A stretch of 64,000 bases of DNA from Triangularia verruculosa (taxonomy: Eukaryota; Ascomycota; Sordariomycetes; Sordariales; Podosporaceae). The notes below the pieces were generated by a model that saw only the letters and a list, made by a program, of their open reading frames with translations, was not told the origin of the DNA and searched no databases. The stretch covers positions 1 to 64,000 of the forward strand of contig MU863887.1 of the NCBI GenBank assembly GCA_033296885.1. Direction: 5' to 3'. This document shows, piece by piece, positions 25,358 through 36,800 of this stretch. Numbering within the stretch: the stretch's first letter is position 1; each line of letters opens with the position of its first letter. Both the position numbers and the translations under genes were made by a program.

Positions 25358-27068
25358 GCCCATTGTTCACAAATCATGAGTGCATGTGTAACATTGCCAG
25401 ATAGATCAATATCAGAATTGCTGTGCCGTTGACCTTGCTATACCGAGGCTCGATATAATACATGTCGGTGATATCCAGACTTCCGTCCGCACAGTAGAAC
25501 AGTCGCAAGAACTGAAAGTGGTCAAAACACGCTCCATGTCAATATCAAATCTCCCAGGCACCGGCATCATCTCAACTTTCAGCGGCAAAGACACCAACCC
25601 GCCGCAATCACACAGGACATACAACCCCCCAAGCACTCGGTAATCTTAACCTGTAGCTCTACGGCCCTGGCCGGGAGTTGTTGATCCATTTGCAACATCA
25701 ATTTCGATTGAGCATATCGGTGCTCGATTAAATTGGGGGCTCCTGAATAACAAGATCATATAGCACACGCACACGTACCTCATTCATCCGAGCACACATC
25801 ACACAAGCACATGGATAAAACACAAAAGGTAAGATGGCAAACGCTGCTTTATTATCGCTTTTCCGCCCCTCTTCTCTCTCTCTCCTATCAACCACCTCTC
25901 TACCAACATCCCCCCTATGCCATGCCCTCCCCTTTACATCTCCCTATAGCTGGAAGAAGAAGAAAGCAGCGACCATAAAAGCCACAATGACCTGCTGACC
26001 ATAACGATCCGGAAAAAGAATCCCCCCAGAAATATAAAAGAAACTCCTCCTTTCGCAAAAAAAAAGAAGCTCATGAACTTAAACCCTCTCTAACCTCCTT
26101 TTTCATCCCCCCCACCCCTTGAGCAGAAGATGGTCATGTCCTTATAATTCCGGTCCCGATTCCCTTTCCTCTCAGGCTTTGGTTTGATTGCGTGTGGTCA
26201 TTCGGTTCTTCGTCCTACCCCCAACATCCCCCAGAAAAAAAAACTAGTACAGAACGCGCGTCGTGGTGGAAAAACCCGCGGTGCCCTCTCATCATGTTTC
26301 TCGTGTCCTTTGGTATGGTCTTTGTGAACGTCCCCCCTTCCTCGCCAAATTTCAGAACGATGAAATATCAAGCCAAAGAGGTATAAAGCTTGTTTGTTTG
26401 TTGTTTTGTTGTTCCCTTCCCTGGGATATCAAATTAGCTGTAAAAAAGACGAAAACCTGAAACAGAACCCCAACGCCATGCTGAAAAAATCAATTTGCGA
26501 AATGCAAAAAATATGTGTTTTTGTGTCCCCCGGTGATGCCTCTCTCGCCACACAATTGGGTGGCTAATCCGCAAAGCCAACGCCTTCTACTCAGCAGCGC
26601 GAGCCATCCAGCAAACGATAAAGACAGTCGATTGATTGCAACTTGAGCCATGTCCCTAGATGTTGGTAGACAAAGACTCTCGAGTCAAGTTGATCAAGTC
26701 GATAACATGCCCGTCAACTATACAGTTGATGTCCCAGTTCGCAAGTCGATGCCTATCATGGCTGCTAGTGCCGTCGCGTTGTGAATAAAAGGCTTTCAAG
26801 AAGTTCTGAACGTCTTTCGTCTCGGTTGCCAAACTCTCCACGCAAAGGGGCAAGACAAGCAGATAATTGTTTGCTGCATCGCGGATGAGGGAAAGATCAT
26901 CGTCAACCGGTACACCAGGTATCACCCTGAACACTGGTAGGTGCGGCTTTTCTAACCGGCACGTGGCCGGCGTCCTCGTCCCTGCGTTTTCGCACCAGCT
27001 TTTGCATTCTGCGGCTTGGTGGCAACACGCTTGGGCGGCGGCTGGCTGGACTCGGCAGCTGGAGACTC
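25358..27068. other. Convergent 3' flanks of the hydrolase and MED19
   Basis: 1.7 kb between the stop of the plus-strand hydrolase and the stop of minus-strand MED19, presumably two 3' UTRs plus spacer. It is pyrimidine-rich at 25860-25920. Next to MED19 it contains a 38-codon open extension in the MED19 frame (27068-26955, then TAG) that is coding-like; see findings. A further 91-codon frame at 26656-26934 (minus, no ATG) is ambiguous and not called. Confidence 0.5.
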
Positions 27069-28250
27069 CTATGTTCCAGCGCCATAGACCGGTTGCCGGG
27101 CTTGAGAGTACGTCTGAGAGACTGCGTGGGTCTGTTCACGTGTCAGTAAAAGATGTTCTCGATGCTCAAGATCAGCCATGAAGAAGCACCTTTTTTCTGC
27201 GCTTGTTCCCAGACGCCATGTCACCCTCTCCAGTAGAGTAGCCTGACGCAGCGCCTGTGTCGTCGTCTGGAAAGCCTTCACCATAGCCTTCGAAGCTGCT
27301 GTCACCGTAGCTTCTCTTCTTGATAGCACGCTTGGCCCTGTCTTGGGCAGCAACCGGAGTGCCAACCTTGATACGTGGCTGATGGGTGCCTCCGAGGTTA
27401 AGCGGAGTGTTTGGTGCGGTAGGTCTGGCAGAGGACACTGCCTTGTCGCCCTTGCCAGGACCAATCTCTCCGAGGACCGAGCTGTCCCACACACTCTTGG
27501 GAACGACGCCCTTGCTCATAGTAGTAGCACGTAGCAGCTTGTTCTTGACCTCGGGATTGAACCCGTGAAGAATATCCTTGCCTCTGACGTATCTGGCATC
27601 CCAGACGTCCTCGGGTACCTGCATCAGCCAGAGCATGCTATCCTCTCTGTGTGGATCCTGCTTCACCGAGTCGAAGTGGCCTTGGACACCGAGCTTCTTG
27701 ATGTGGCCCTTGTACGTCTTCCTGAGCGCGTTCTTCTCGCCATTCGGAAGCACACGGGCTACTGAGTCGGCAAGTGCAGTCAAGCCGTAGAGCTCGAAGA
27801 GATCATCCGACACATGCGGCCGCGGAGTAGGATGCGCTAAAAAGAGCTACGTGTTAACCAAGTGTTTGAAAAAAACGCAATAGTCACCAAGAAACCACTG
27901 CATTAACCGAGTTTCAAGAGAGCCTTACGAGTTCTGCAAAGGAGGTATTTCTCGCCCACATCAAGGTGCAGGTCATCAATACCAAGTTTGCGGCCCTCGC
28001 GGTGTACTTTCTTCTGCTGTCTACTGTCGCCAAGATCATCAAAGGCTCGCTTGCGCTTGTGGGGTGAGTCTCCGCCCATGACAACGTCCTGAGTGGTGTC
28101 GGTGGGTAACGAGCTTCCGTTTACGCTGTGGGCAGGAGTAGGCAGAGCGGTCGTGATCGATGTCATGGAGCTGCTCATGCTCATGCTCTGATCGCTCGTT
28201 CCGGGAGAGAATTGCGAGGGGCTTTGCGGAGTCTGAGGGTGGAAGGACAT
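27069..28250 (-). CDS. MED19: Mediator complex subunit 19 (Med19/Rox3)
   Basis: Mediator head-module subunit that helps couple activators to RNA polymerase II. Exons are 28250-27929 (donor GTAAGG), 27836-27190 and 27131-27069, giving 343 aa. The second intron is 58 nt with donor GTGCTT, branch TACTGAC and acceptor GAACAG. The family signature is clear: HKRKRAFDDLGD..QKKVHREGRKLGIDDLHLDVG, then YLLCRTPHPTPRP rebuilt across intron 1, then NGEKNALRKTYKGHIKKLGV and SKGVVPKSVWDSSVLG. A Lys/Arg-rich stretch with SYGDSSFEGYGEGFPDD and NKRRKK follows. The chosen C-terminus ends in a Tyr-Gly-Ala-Gly tail, consistent with my memory of other fungal Med19 proteins. A different 3' acceptor would give another tail (see findings). 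Confidence 0.92.
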
Positions 28251-30503
28251 GATGGACTTCGACCGACAATGGCGATGTGATGCGATGGGGTCGGGAATGG
28301 GAAGGATGACCGAGAATTCCTTGGCGCGACCGTCACCCGAGCGGAGTGGCGACACGGACAAAGAAAAAATTGAACCACAAACAAGCGGTCCGTATCGGAT
28401 TCGCAAAGAAGATGGCGGCCGGGCGGCGATAGACCGCTTCTCTCGATGGAAAAGTCGGAGATGCGATGCGGCGATGGCCTGGGGCGGGGGAGGAGGTTGT
28501 TGTGGCGAGTCGCGCGAAAGCGCCGACGACGGCTTCGCAGAACCTCAATCCAGCAACATGCACTCCTCCTGCTGCAGCGGCGGACGAGAAAAATCGGGTT
28601 TCGGGGCGGTGAATGCGTTCAGACCGTTCTCGATGACGGGAATCGGTAGTTTTCGCGGGTCGCGGGCCTCTCTGGGGCTCTGGGCGATTGATTTCGGCGT
28701 TGGGCGATGGGCGGTTGTGAGGTTGATGGATGATGATGGAGGAGAGGAGGTGCTGCTCGCTTTCCTTGGTCGAAGAAGCCGTTCGGTCACTTGGCCGCTC
28801 CCATCCCCCAGAGGAAATGGACAGTGCACTGTGCGGAAGTCTCTTTCTGCCATGGGCCCCACTTTAACCCACACGAATCCACACTCCCTGAACTGGTCGC
28901 GCAACCCTCGCGCACCCAGCCAATCGGATGGCTTCTTTTCCTCCAGCCTTTTGGCGATTGATCTCGACGGCCCGCCGCCCGCCGGATGTCGATATCAAGT
29001 TCCATATTCTTAGAAATTCTATCCGTATTGCATGTTCAATTGAGTGACGTGAGTAATAAGGGAAATGCCATTGCCATTATCTGGATAGTCCTGCTGCTCT
29101 GACCGGCTATCCCGGGCGATAAACAGCCCTCCGTCCTCACGCAGTCACACACCGACCGACGTTTCTCGTTCGTCGGTTGGCTGGCCCATCAGACGTTGCC
29201 CTCTCCACCAGGCAACAGGCGGTCGCCGCCTCGAACCGCCCTGAAGAAATCGGGCTGATGTGCCGCAAGCCTGCGAAGCTCAAACCTCAGCGTCCCAGGT
29301 CGCTGGGCTGAACCGATCGCCGCTGCATATCCTCAGCATGTAGCACGACGTCATTTGGCTAAACTCGCATTCATGTCATTCATGTCAAGATACTCATTAT
29401 TTTTGCTATTCTTGAAGATTTACAGCAGGGCTGCCAGAACAGCGACAACCGTCGAGAGTGGTTGGTTACACAGTGCGTGAGATGGGTTGACAAACCTATT
29501 CTAGAGGGAGCCATTTTAGCGGGTGATGATAGCCAGCCCACCCGCGGACGCGAACAGCTCATGGCACGACCAAAACCTCGATGCCAGCAACCAAAAATCC
29601 ACCACCAACTCATCAAAGTTTGCTGAACACGCTCAAAAACATTGTTGCATCACGATCCGGCCCAACTCTGACACGTCGTGTGACCGGCCCCAACCACTTC
29701 ACAACCCATCCATCCCCCCTTGACTCGGTCAACCGACCGCGTCAGAGACCAATGTTTCGAAAGTTGTCCAAAGCACTGCCCCCTCTCAATCAAAGTACCG
29801 AATGGTCCAAACCCAAACAACCAAACCCCATCCATCATCCATCACACTCTGTCCCCCAAAGTCCAATCCAATCACACAACTGCTCTTCCTTGCCACGCTT
29901 GAAACCAAGCAAGCGTTGGCAATGAAAAACAAGACCAGAATTTCTCTTCACAACACGAAGAAGGTTGGTTTTCCAAAAATTCCCTGCCAGGAACAAGTCC
30001 CGACAAGAGCGGTCAGGTATGTAGTTTTCAACTAGCAAAAACGCGATCTCGGACGAATCCTCACTGATACGCGTAAAACCCCTGCACTTGGATGGAGAAG
30101 AAAAAGAAGAAGGAGAGTTAGGAAGTCGAGGGCGGGAGGCCGAAACTATATACTCGGCTGGGACTGGTCTGTGCACACCTGCAAATTCGCACATGAAAAA
30201 GCGGGGGCTTTCTGCCTTGCTCTCCTGAATTCACCTGCTGCCCCACACCTGGCACTGTGTCAATCGGCGATGACAATTGTTTAGCTTATCATCACCACTC
30301 ACAAAGGCAACCAGTTGTTGGGCACTGGCAAGAGTTCTCATAATACGGGTCGTCTGACGATATTACGAGCCACTTGGGTATCCCGAAGGAACTTGATACA
30401 TGCATGGCTTCAGAATAGTACATTTTTTACAACAACTGCCCCCTAAAATCCAGCAGCAGTCCTTCTCTGAGTGTATAGTACACACAACACCGGCTCCCCT
30501 CAC
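28251..30503. other. MED19 promoter region and spacer
   Basis: 2.25 kb between the MED19 start and the uL4m stop, both on the minus strand. The left part holds the MED19 promoter and the right part the uL4m 3' UTR. Open frames here (for example 28249-29013 plus, 29581-29925 plus) are Arg/Ser/Pro-rich without domain content and are not called. Confidence 0.5.
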
Positions 30504-31644
30504 TCACGCCTCTGAGACCTCGTGAGGGAATGGGTAAAGAGGGGAGGCCAATGTCTTCTCCTTCATCACCTTGTTCGGCATCGCAATGCTCGTGACCAAG
30601 TCACTCCTGTGCTGCTTGATCATCTCCTTCAAGGCCGACCTCTCAATCACAATCCTTCCCGTCTCAAGCAGATCCTTGACATCCACATCCTCCAGCTCCA
30701 AAGCCGTGCCCTCCTCTCCCGCAACGTCCAAGGAGGTAAATAGGTTCGTCCGCTCCTCGCCCGTGATGAAAGTCGTCCGGCCATCAGCCTTGCCCCACTG
30801 CATTGCTCCCAGCATCTCGCCGACATATTTCTGAATGAAGGCGTCCTCAAGCTCGCGAGTGAGGAGACCGTCCTGGGCTTGTTGAAGGAAGTCCTCTGGG
30901 AGGGGGAGATCGAGCCCATCCTCAGTGACGATGAGCTCACCCCTGCGGTAACGGTAAGAGAGAGCAGTTCGCCATGCAAGATCGTAGACTTTCCGGTTGA
31001 GCTTGGTGCCGAAATCGCGGTTTCGGGGACCGTGGGATTTACCACCACCGCGGCGTATTGGGGACTGCTTGCTGCCGACACGAGCGTTACCCGAACCCTT
31101 TTGTGGGCGGACCTTTCGGTGAGAACCGGCTACTTCCCAGCGGGTCTTGGCTTGCGCGGTGCCCTGTCTTGTGTTGTCACCTTCGAACACAACGGCCAGA
31201 TGGAGGATATCACGGCGGAGAGGGAGATACAGGTGCTTGGCTGAGTAGGATTCGAGGGCGCGGGGTTCGAGCGAGGGGAAGGAGTGGATGGTGACTGGAA
31301 CGCTGGTGACTGTGTTGGGTATTAGTAAGACGTTGACTGCCCTTGTGGTCGATTTTGACCCGGAGAAGCTATCGACATACTGGGCTGCCATTCCTCTGTT
31401 ACCGATCGTGTGATGTTTGAGAGGGGCTTGGAGATGGGCGACTCGGTGGCCATAGATCGCCTTGATATTAATGGAGCTGTGCGAACCTGGCCATGAGCAG
31501 CAACGGTTAGTCAAAAACTCCCAAATTCTACATCGCCGCCCATCCAAGACAGAGAATACACACTGGGACTGTTCTGCATGTTTGCGCAGCAAGGCTAAGG
31601 CCCCTCATAGCCTCGCTGAGGCTCCCCATCCACTTGCCGGCCAT
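30504..31644 (-). CDS. YML6: Mitochondrial large-subunit ribosomal protein uL4m (YmL6)
   Basis: Mitoribosomal protein uL4, bound to 23S-like rRNA near the exit tunnel. Three exons: 31644-31564, 31486-31381 and 31309-30504, giving 330 aa. Intron 1 uses GTGTGT, GACTAACC and GGCCAG. Intron 2 uses GTATGT, a perfect TACTAAT branch and ACACAG. Exons 1-2 encode an Arg/Ser-rich, acid-poor mitochondrial presequence (MRGLSLAAQTCRTVP, then LISRRSM). The uL4 core follows: LESYSAKHLYLPLRRDILH, RPQKGSGNARVGSKQSPIRRGGG, HGPRNRDFGTKLNRKVYDLAWRTALSYRYRRGELIV. A second in-frame ATG (MRGLS) at 31608 is an alternative start. It is divergent to mL38, 389 bp apart. Confidence 0.93.
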
Positions 31645-32033
31645 TGCGGGGGGTCTATCGTCGGCAATCGGTGCTCGACCAGGGAAAGTGGCAAGCCGTA
31701 GAGAAAGACCGAGTAAAGTCACCCGCTATCGTCCCTCCTAAATGACCGTATATCCGCTTCTGTCGGGCAATTCGCGAATGCTGGCGCTGGCTGGTGGTTT
31801 TGAAGCCTCTGAAAAAAGATCTGGAGTCGCTAGCGCACAGACGCTTGATGCTAGCCCGGACGTTACCGTCTAGACACCCCCTGGGCGTGCGGCAAGCTGA
31901 CTGGACGAACCGCCGCCGTGCACGGGGTCCACGAATTTTCTCTATCGGCGCCGGCTCAAGAGACAAGCGAAAGGCCGACCAGATCCTCAGCAGCTCGGGG
32001 CCCTTTAGGTGGAATTGGGATAATTCAGCAGTC
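31645..32033. promoter_or_regulatory. Shared divergent promoter of uL4m and mL38
   Basis: Only 389 bp separate the start codons of two mitochondrial large-subunit ribosomal proteins transcribed away from each other. The sequence is mixed in composition with no TATA box at an obvious distance. Joint regulation is inferred from the arrangement. Confidence 0.7.
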
Positions 32034-33501
32034 ATGTCGGGGACTCAGCACGTTTGCCGACCCCTTGTGCGGTCTTTGAGGCAAGCAACCAGCACCACAG
32101 CAACATGCCAGTCAAGGCCAATCATTGCCGCTATCCGTCAGTTTTCTTCCACCCCCAGTCGCAGCGATGAGACCACAACGACGACAACCGCCGCAGGAGC
32201 CGATGCGCAGAAGCTCGCTGCCGATGCTGTCGTTTTGGGAAAGAAGAAGGCCTCGGAGATCACAGTGATCAAGCAGGGATCGGAGGAGGAGCTGGCAAAG
32301 TTGCTGTCACCAGAGCTGGGTTCGAGGAGAAGGAGAGCTGCTATTGCTACCACCGGCGATATTCCATTCGAGCAGCTGCCATACCAGTGCTTCCAAGAGG
32401 CTCGTAGGGTTTTGGCCAAGGACAGAGAGGAGAAGATCGCCAAGATCAAGGCAGAGCTCGCGAGGATCAAGCGGATAGAGGCTACCGACCCCAGCACTTA
32501 CAGAGGAGGCGAGGAGTTCAAGCAAAAGCGGTTGGAGTCCCTCAGGAAACATGTCGAGGAGCTCAAGATCCAGGCCGATATCAACGACCCCATGGTCAAG
32601 AGGAAATTCGAGGACGGGCAGGGTACGTACTTACTCTAGACTTTTTTTTGTTTCTGCGACACTCTGCTAACTAGTGTATTCAGGCGACATGAACAAGCCC
32701 ATCTACCGCTACCTCGCCGAGAGGAAGTGGCGCTCCATGGACTACAAAATCATCACGCAGCGTATCTCCCAATTCAACATCGTCCCCGACATCCTCCCCA
32801 AGTTCGACCCAACCATGGACGTCAAAATGACCTTCCGCGGCTACAAAGCACCCCCCGGCGCCATCCTCGACTCCCTCATCACCGAAAGCGGCCCCCCCAA
32901 CCTCCGCCTCCAAGTCTTCAACTCGGGCGAACGCCTCCTCTCCGTCGTGGTGATGGACTCGGACGTTCCCAACCCCGAAACCGACTCCTTCGCCCGCCGC
33001 CTCCACTTTCTTGTAACCAACATCCCCTGGTCTCCCGCCTCGACCTCCCTCAATCTCCACCGCCTCAACTCCAAGGGCGAATCCCCCTCCCCCGAGGACG
33101 GCACCCTCGCCATCCCCTGGCTCCCCCCCACCGCCCAAAAGGGCGCCCCTTACCACCGCCTTTCCGTCTTCGTCCTCGAGCACAACAAGAACCAGCCCCT
33201 GGACCTCGCCAAGCTGAAGGAGACGTACGCCAACAGGGACGGCTTCAGCCTCAAGTCGTTCCGCGACAAGTTCGACCTCAACCCCGTCGGCTTCACCCTC
33301 TTCCGGTCCGTCTGGGATGAACACACGGCCGAGGTCATGGCGAGGCACAACATCCCCGGCGCCGACGTCGAGTTCAAGCAGGAGCGCGTCCGCTCGCTCA
33401 AGCCGCCCAAAAAGGCGAGGGGTTGGGAGGCAAAGAGGCAGAAGCCAAAGTACAAGAGCTTGTGGAAGTACTCCAAGAGGATCAAGGGGCTCAAGTACTA
33501 G
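32034..33501 (+). CDS. MRPL35: Mitochondrial large-subunit ribosomal protein mL38 (PEBP-fold; yeast MRPL35)
   Basis: Mitochondria-specific ribosomal protein with a phosphatidylethanolamine-binding-protein fold, 468 aa. Exons are 32034-32622 and 32684-33501; the intron has GTACGT, a CTAACTAG branch region and TATTCAG. The Arg/Ser/Thr-rich N-terminus (RPLVRSLRQATS...IRQFSSTPSRS) is a mitochondrial presequence. A charged helix (about 85-195) precedes the PEBP domain with PGAILDSLITESGPPNLRLQVF, VVVMDSDVPNPETDSF, HFLVTNIPW and YHRLSVFVLEHNKNQPLD. The C-terminus is very basic (AKRQKPKYKSLWKYSKRIKGLKY). The MSGTQH start at 32034 is the first ATG after the shared promoter that gives a presequence. 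Confidence 0.93.
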
Positions 33502-33815
33502 CAGACGGGTGGAATATAAAAAGGGGATGGAATTGTATTATAGCTGTGTATCAAATCTGTTTATACGTGGCTCCGGCGGTAATGATTGCCGGCTGTGTAT
33601 TAGACATGCTGAAATACCAAATTGGCGTCATGCCTTGTTCAATGCCACCCACGCAGCAAAATAAAATATGCATAAACAAATAAACTTCATTAACCCACTC
33701 ATCATAACTCTGTGCACTATACAAACCTTCTCTACCTATACAATCCTCCCTGCTCTCACACCCAACATATAATATCTCGTTCTAACCAACATCATATTCT
33801 ATACCTTCCAATCCC
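33502..33815. other. Convergent 3' flanks (mL38 / RhoGAP)
   Basis: 314 nt between two converging stop codons. The left part shows an AATAAA-like element (aaaataaaat, about 33658). Nothing else is seen. Confidence 0.55.
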
Positions 33816-36800
33816 CTAACATTGCCTCTTCACTCCACCAAACATCTCCTCCGCAGCCTTCCACATGCCCGGATTCCCATCCCTATGCCGTGGCGGCGGA
33901 GGTGGAAATGGCAAAATCTCCCCCGGATAATCCTCGTCCATATCGTACGGACTCCCCCCATTGCTCCTGCTGCTCTCAATACTAGTAATAGTACTGCTCA
34001 CATCCCTCGGCAACCCCTGAAACGTCCTCTTCATTCTTTCTGCGAAGCTTTCGTCTTGTGGTCCCTGTTGATTCTCCGATGAAGGGGTAGGACTAGAGCT
34101 GGGAACCGGCTTTCTCTGTACATGCCACCCAGGGTGTAGTGTTAGAACATCCTGTTGCGGTTGCTGAAACTGGGTATGCTGTTCCTCTTGAGCAACAGCT
34201 GGGCTTGAAACTGATCCTTGCTGCTGGCCGAATGTATCGTCATGGTGCTGTATAACCACCGCCGGTTGGTTGTAGCCACTTTGCCCTCCCTCGACATGCT
34301 GATAATCCAAATCCCCTTCCTCATACGCCCCGGCATAATACTCCTCCATAAACTCCTCCACCCCATCCATCCCTCCTATCTCACCACCTGCCTCCTCCCT
34401 AGCCCTTCTCACTCTCTCCCTCACCCGTTCAAACATCCCAATCCTCTCCTCCGCCTTCTCCGCCCTATCCCTCCACATATCCCTCTCCTTTTCAACCTCA
34501 TTCAACTTCTCCTTCAATTGCTCCAATTCCTCCCCAATATCTGCCTTAACAATCAGCTCCCTGGTCAACTGCGTGATCTGCCCCGACTTCTCCACCAGTT
34601 GCATCTGCAAGCTCCTGATCTGAGCCTGTAGCGCAATCGTCTGTGTTTTCTGCCGGCTAGCACTTCGCTCCTCTTCTTCTTGCTGTTGCTCAGGAAACTC
34701 TGGGTGATCGGTGCTTGAAGCCCTCGAAGCTGCCGACCACTTTTCCTTGACTGTGACGTGAGAGTCCCTGCCATTGTCGTCATCGTCTCTTGTAGTGGTC
34801 GTCTGAGAAAAGCTCACGCGGTGCTTTCTTTGCGGTGTAGGCGTTGCAACCTGTGAGTTAGGTCTGGCAGGTGCTTCCCGTTCAGGAGGAGCCGGTGTCG
34901 CTGGCTTCGTCTCTTTATCCTCACCCTTGGTTGCAGAGACTACCCCGGTGACTTTATCCACCTTCTTCGGACTATCAGTCTCAACCGCCTTGGTAGCCTT
35001 TGCCTTCTCCATAGCAGCCTCAAACGATGTCTGCGGTCTAGCGTTTTCATCTCTTTCCAAAGTGGAACTGATACTTGGTGGCGACCTCAACCCAGGACTC
35101 GTTGCTCTCTCAAACTCAACCGGACTCCTCAGCCTCGGACTTCCACCCCACAAGGCCGTCTCCGTACTTCCCCTCGACCTCCTCGGTGGTACCACCGGCG
35201 GAACCAGCGTTCTCCTCCTCTCTACCTCCCCCATACTTTCACTCTTTGTCATCTCAATCTGTTTAACTGGACTCGTCGTCTTTAGAGGCGACATTGATCT
35301 CGTCGATGACTTCTTCGGCGAAGGGTTAACCGTATACTGCGCCAGCACTCCACTCGGCTTCAGATCAATACTTCCGCCAACCTTTTGCATGGGCGTTGGC
35401 ACAAATGCCTCCTCTTTACTTGCACTCTCAAACATGGCCGCCATGGCCTTGACCGCGCTGCCTACCGACCTAACAGGTCTCAGGTGATGCTGCACCATAG
35501 TACCAGGAGTCGTGACAGTAGACTCAGCTACTGGCCTCTTGTCAGGACTTTTACTTGGACTCTGCTGAGGCGTCATGATCGGCGTCTTGGGAAGCGGTGT
35601 TTTCTTGCCATTTTCCAACCTCGACAGTCTCTTCTCTCTAAGATCGTTCGGACTGATCTCATCGTCGTGTGGGGAACTCAGTGTCGTCTTTGTCTGCGAC
35701 GACCTCTCTTTCCTGCTTTGCCTCCTCTCCGCAACGGTAGGCGATCCGGACTGTTCCGACCCAAGAGACTTCCGTGACCGGAAGGACATAAACCTCGGGC
35801 TTGTCGGCTGTGGTGGTGGACTCTCTGTATCCGTTGAGGCACCACGATGCTTCGATCGCCAGGCAGAAAGCCTTGATCTTTTCTGCCCAGAGACGTCGTT
35901 CCTGGGCAGATCATCTCGAAGCGCTTTATTCTCCACCTGAGCTGGTGACGAAACACTAACCGCTCCTTGTACAACTGTTGGCCTCGCTGTATCCTGAGAT
36001 GATCGAGCTTGATTGTCTTGAGAGCTCCGGTCCTTGCCCCGAGCACTGCTGAAGGACCCAGATGGCCTTTTAACGCGATACACCTTACTCTTAGTCCGTT
36101 GAAGCCCCCCTGTATTGCCTGTATTCACCATCACCATCTCAGTCGTATCCTTCAGATGGTCATTGTTGTCTGCTTCCTTGTGAGTTGACTTTGTCGAAGA
36201 CGCTTTTCTCGTTGTCGCCGAAGATGCTCTTCTCGTCGTTGTCCCCAACACATCTCCCCCTGTTAGGCTCGGCTGACTTAACCGCTTCTTCTTCGCTCTG
36301 ATGCTTCCTGTCACATCGTCCTTAAACCGAATGGAATCCTTGGAGACCACGAGTCTTCGCCTGGCTGTCGGGGTTGGAGAGGCGGGAGATGGCCCCCTGG
36401 GTGGTTCGGGCATGTTCATATTGAGGCTATGAGTATTAGGAAAAGGAATATCTGCTGTTCCGGCGCCGGTCGACGAGCTCGTCAGTACTGATTCTCCTGG
36501 AGCGCAAGGTGGGGGCCGTTGGCGAAGGGAGAGGGGCTCCTCCATGGCCGCATACTGGACGGTTCCCGAAGGGGGAGCAGGAGGGTATCCATACACTTGT
36601 TCATCAGCGATGTCTTGGTTGTCGTGATCGACAGTCGGGTGGAACGCTTCTGGGTCGGCCAGTACTGGCTCCTCTGCAGTGGGTGACAACAACGACATAG
36701 AGGCTTTTGCGCCAACTCGGTGCTGGGAGGATGAGCGAGAATTCCCAGTTCCAGTCTTTGGTCGTTGCCGTTGTACCGATAGCGAAGACCGGGCAATTCC

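Noticed and set aside
26656..26934. A 92-codon minus-strand frame that looks protein-like
   Set aside because: It has no ATG and no acceptable splice partner. An opposite-strand frame over the same bases looks equally plausible, so the impression is not discriminating.
28249..29013. A 254-codon plus-strand frame overlapping the MED19 start
   Set aside because: Begins inside the MED19 first exon on the opposite strand; Arg/Gly-rich low complexity without a domain.
32680..33348. A 222-codon Gly/Glu/Val-rich minus-strand frame
   Set aside because: Antisense mirror of the mL38 second exon.
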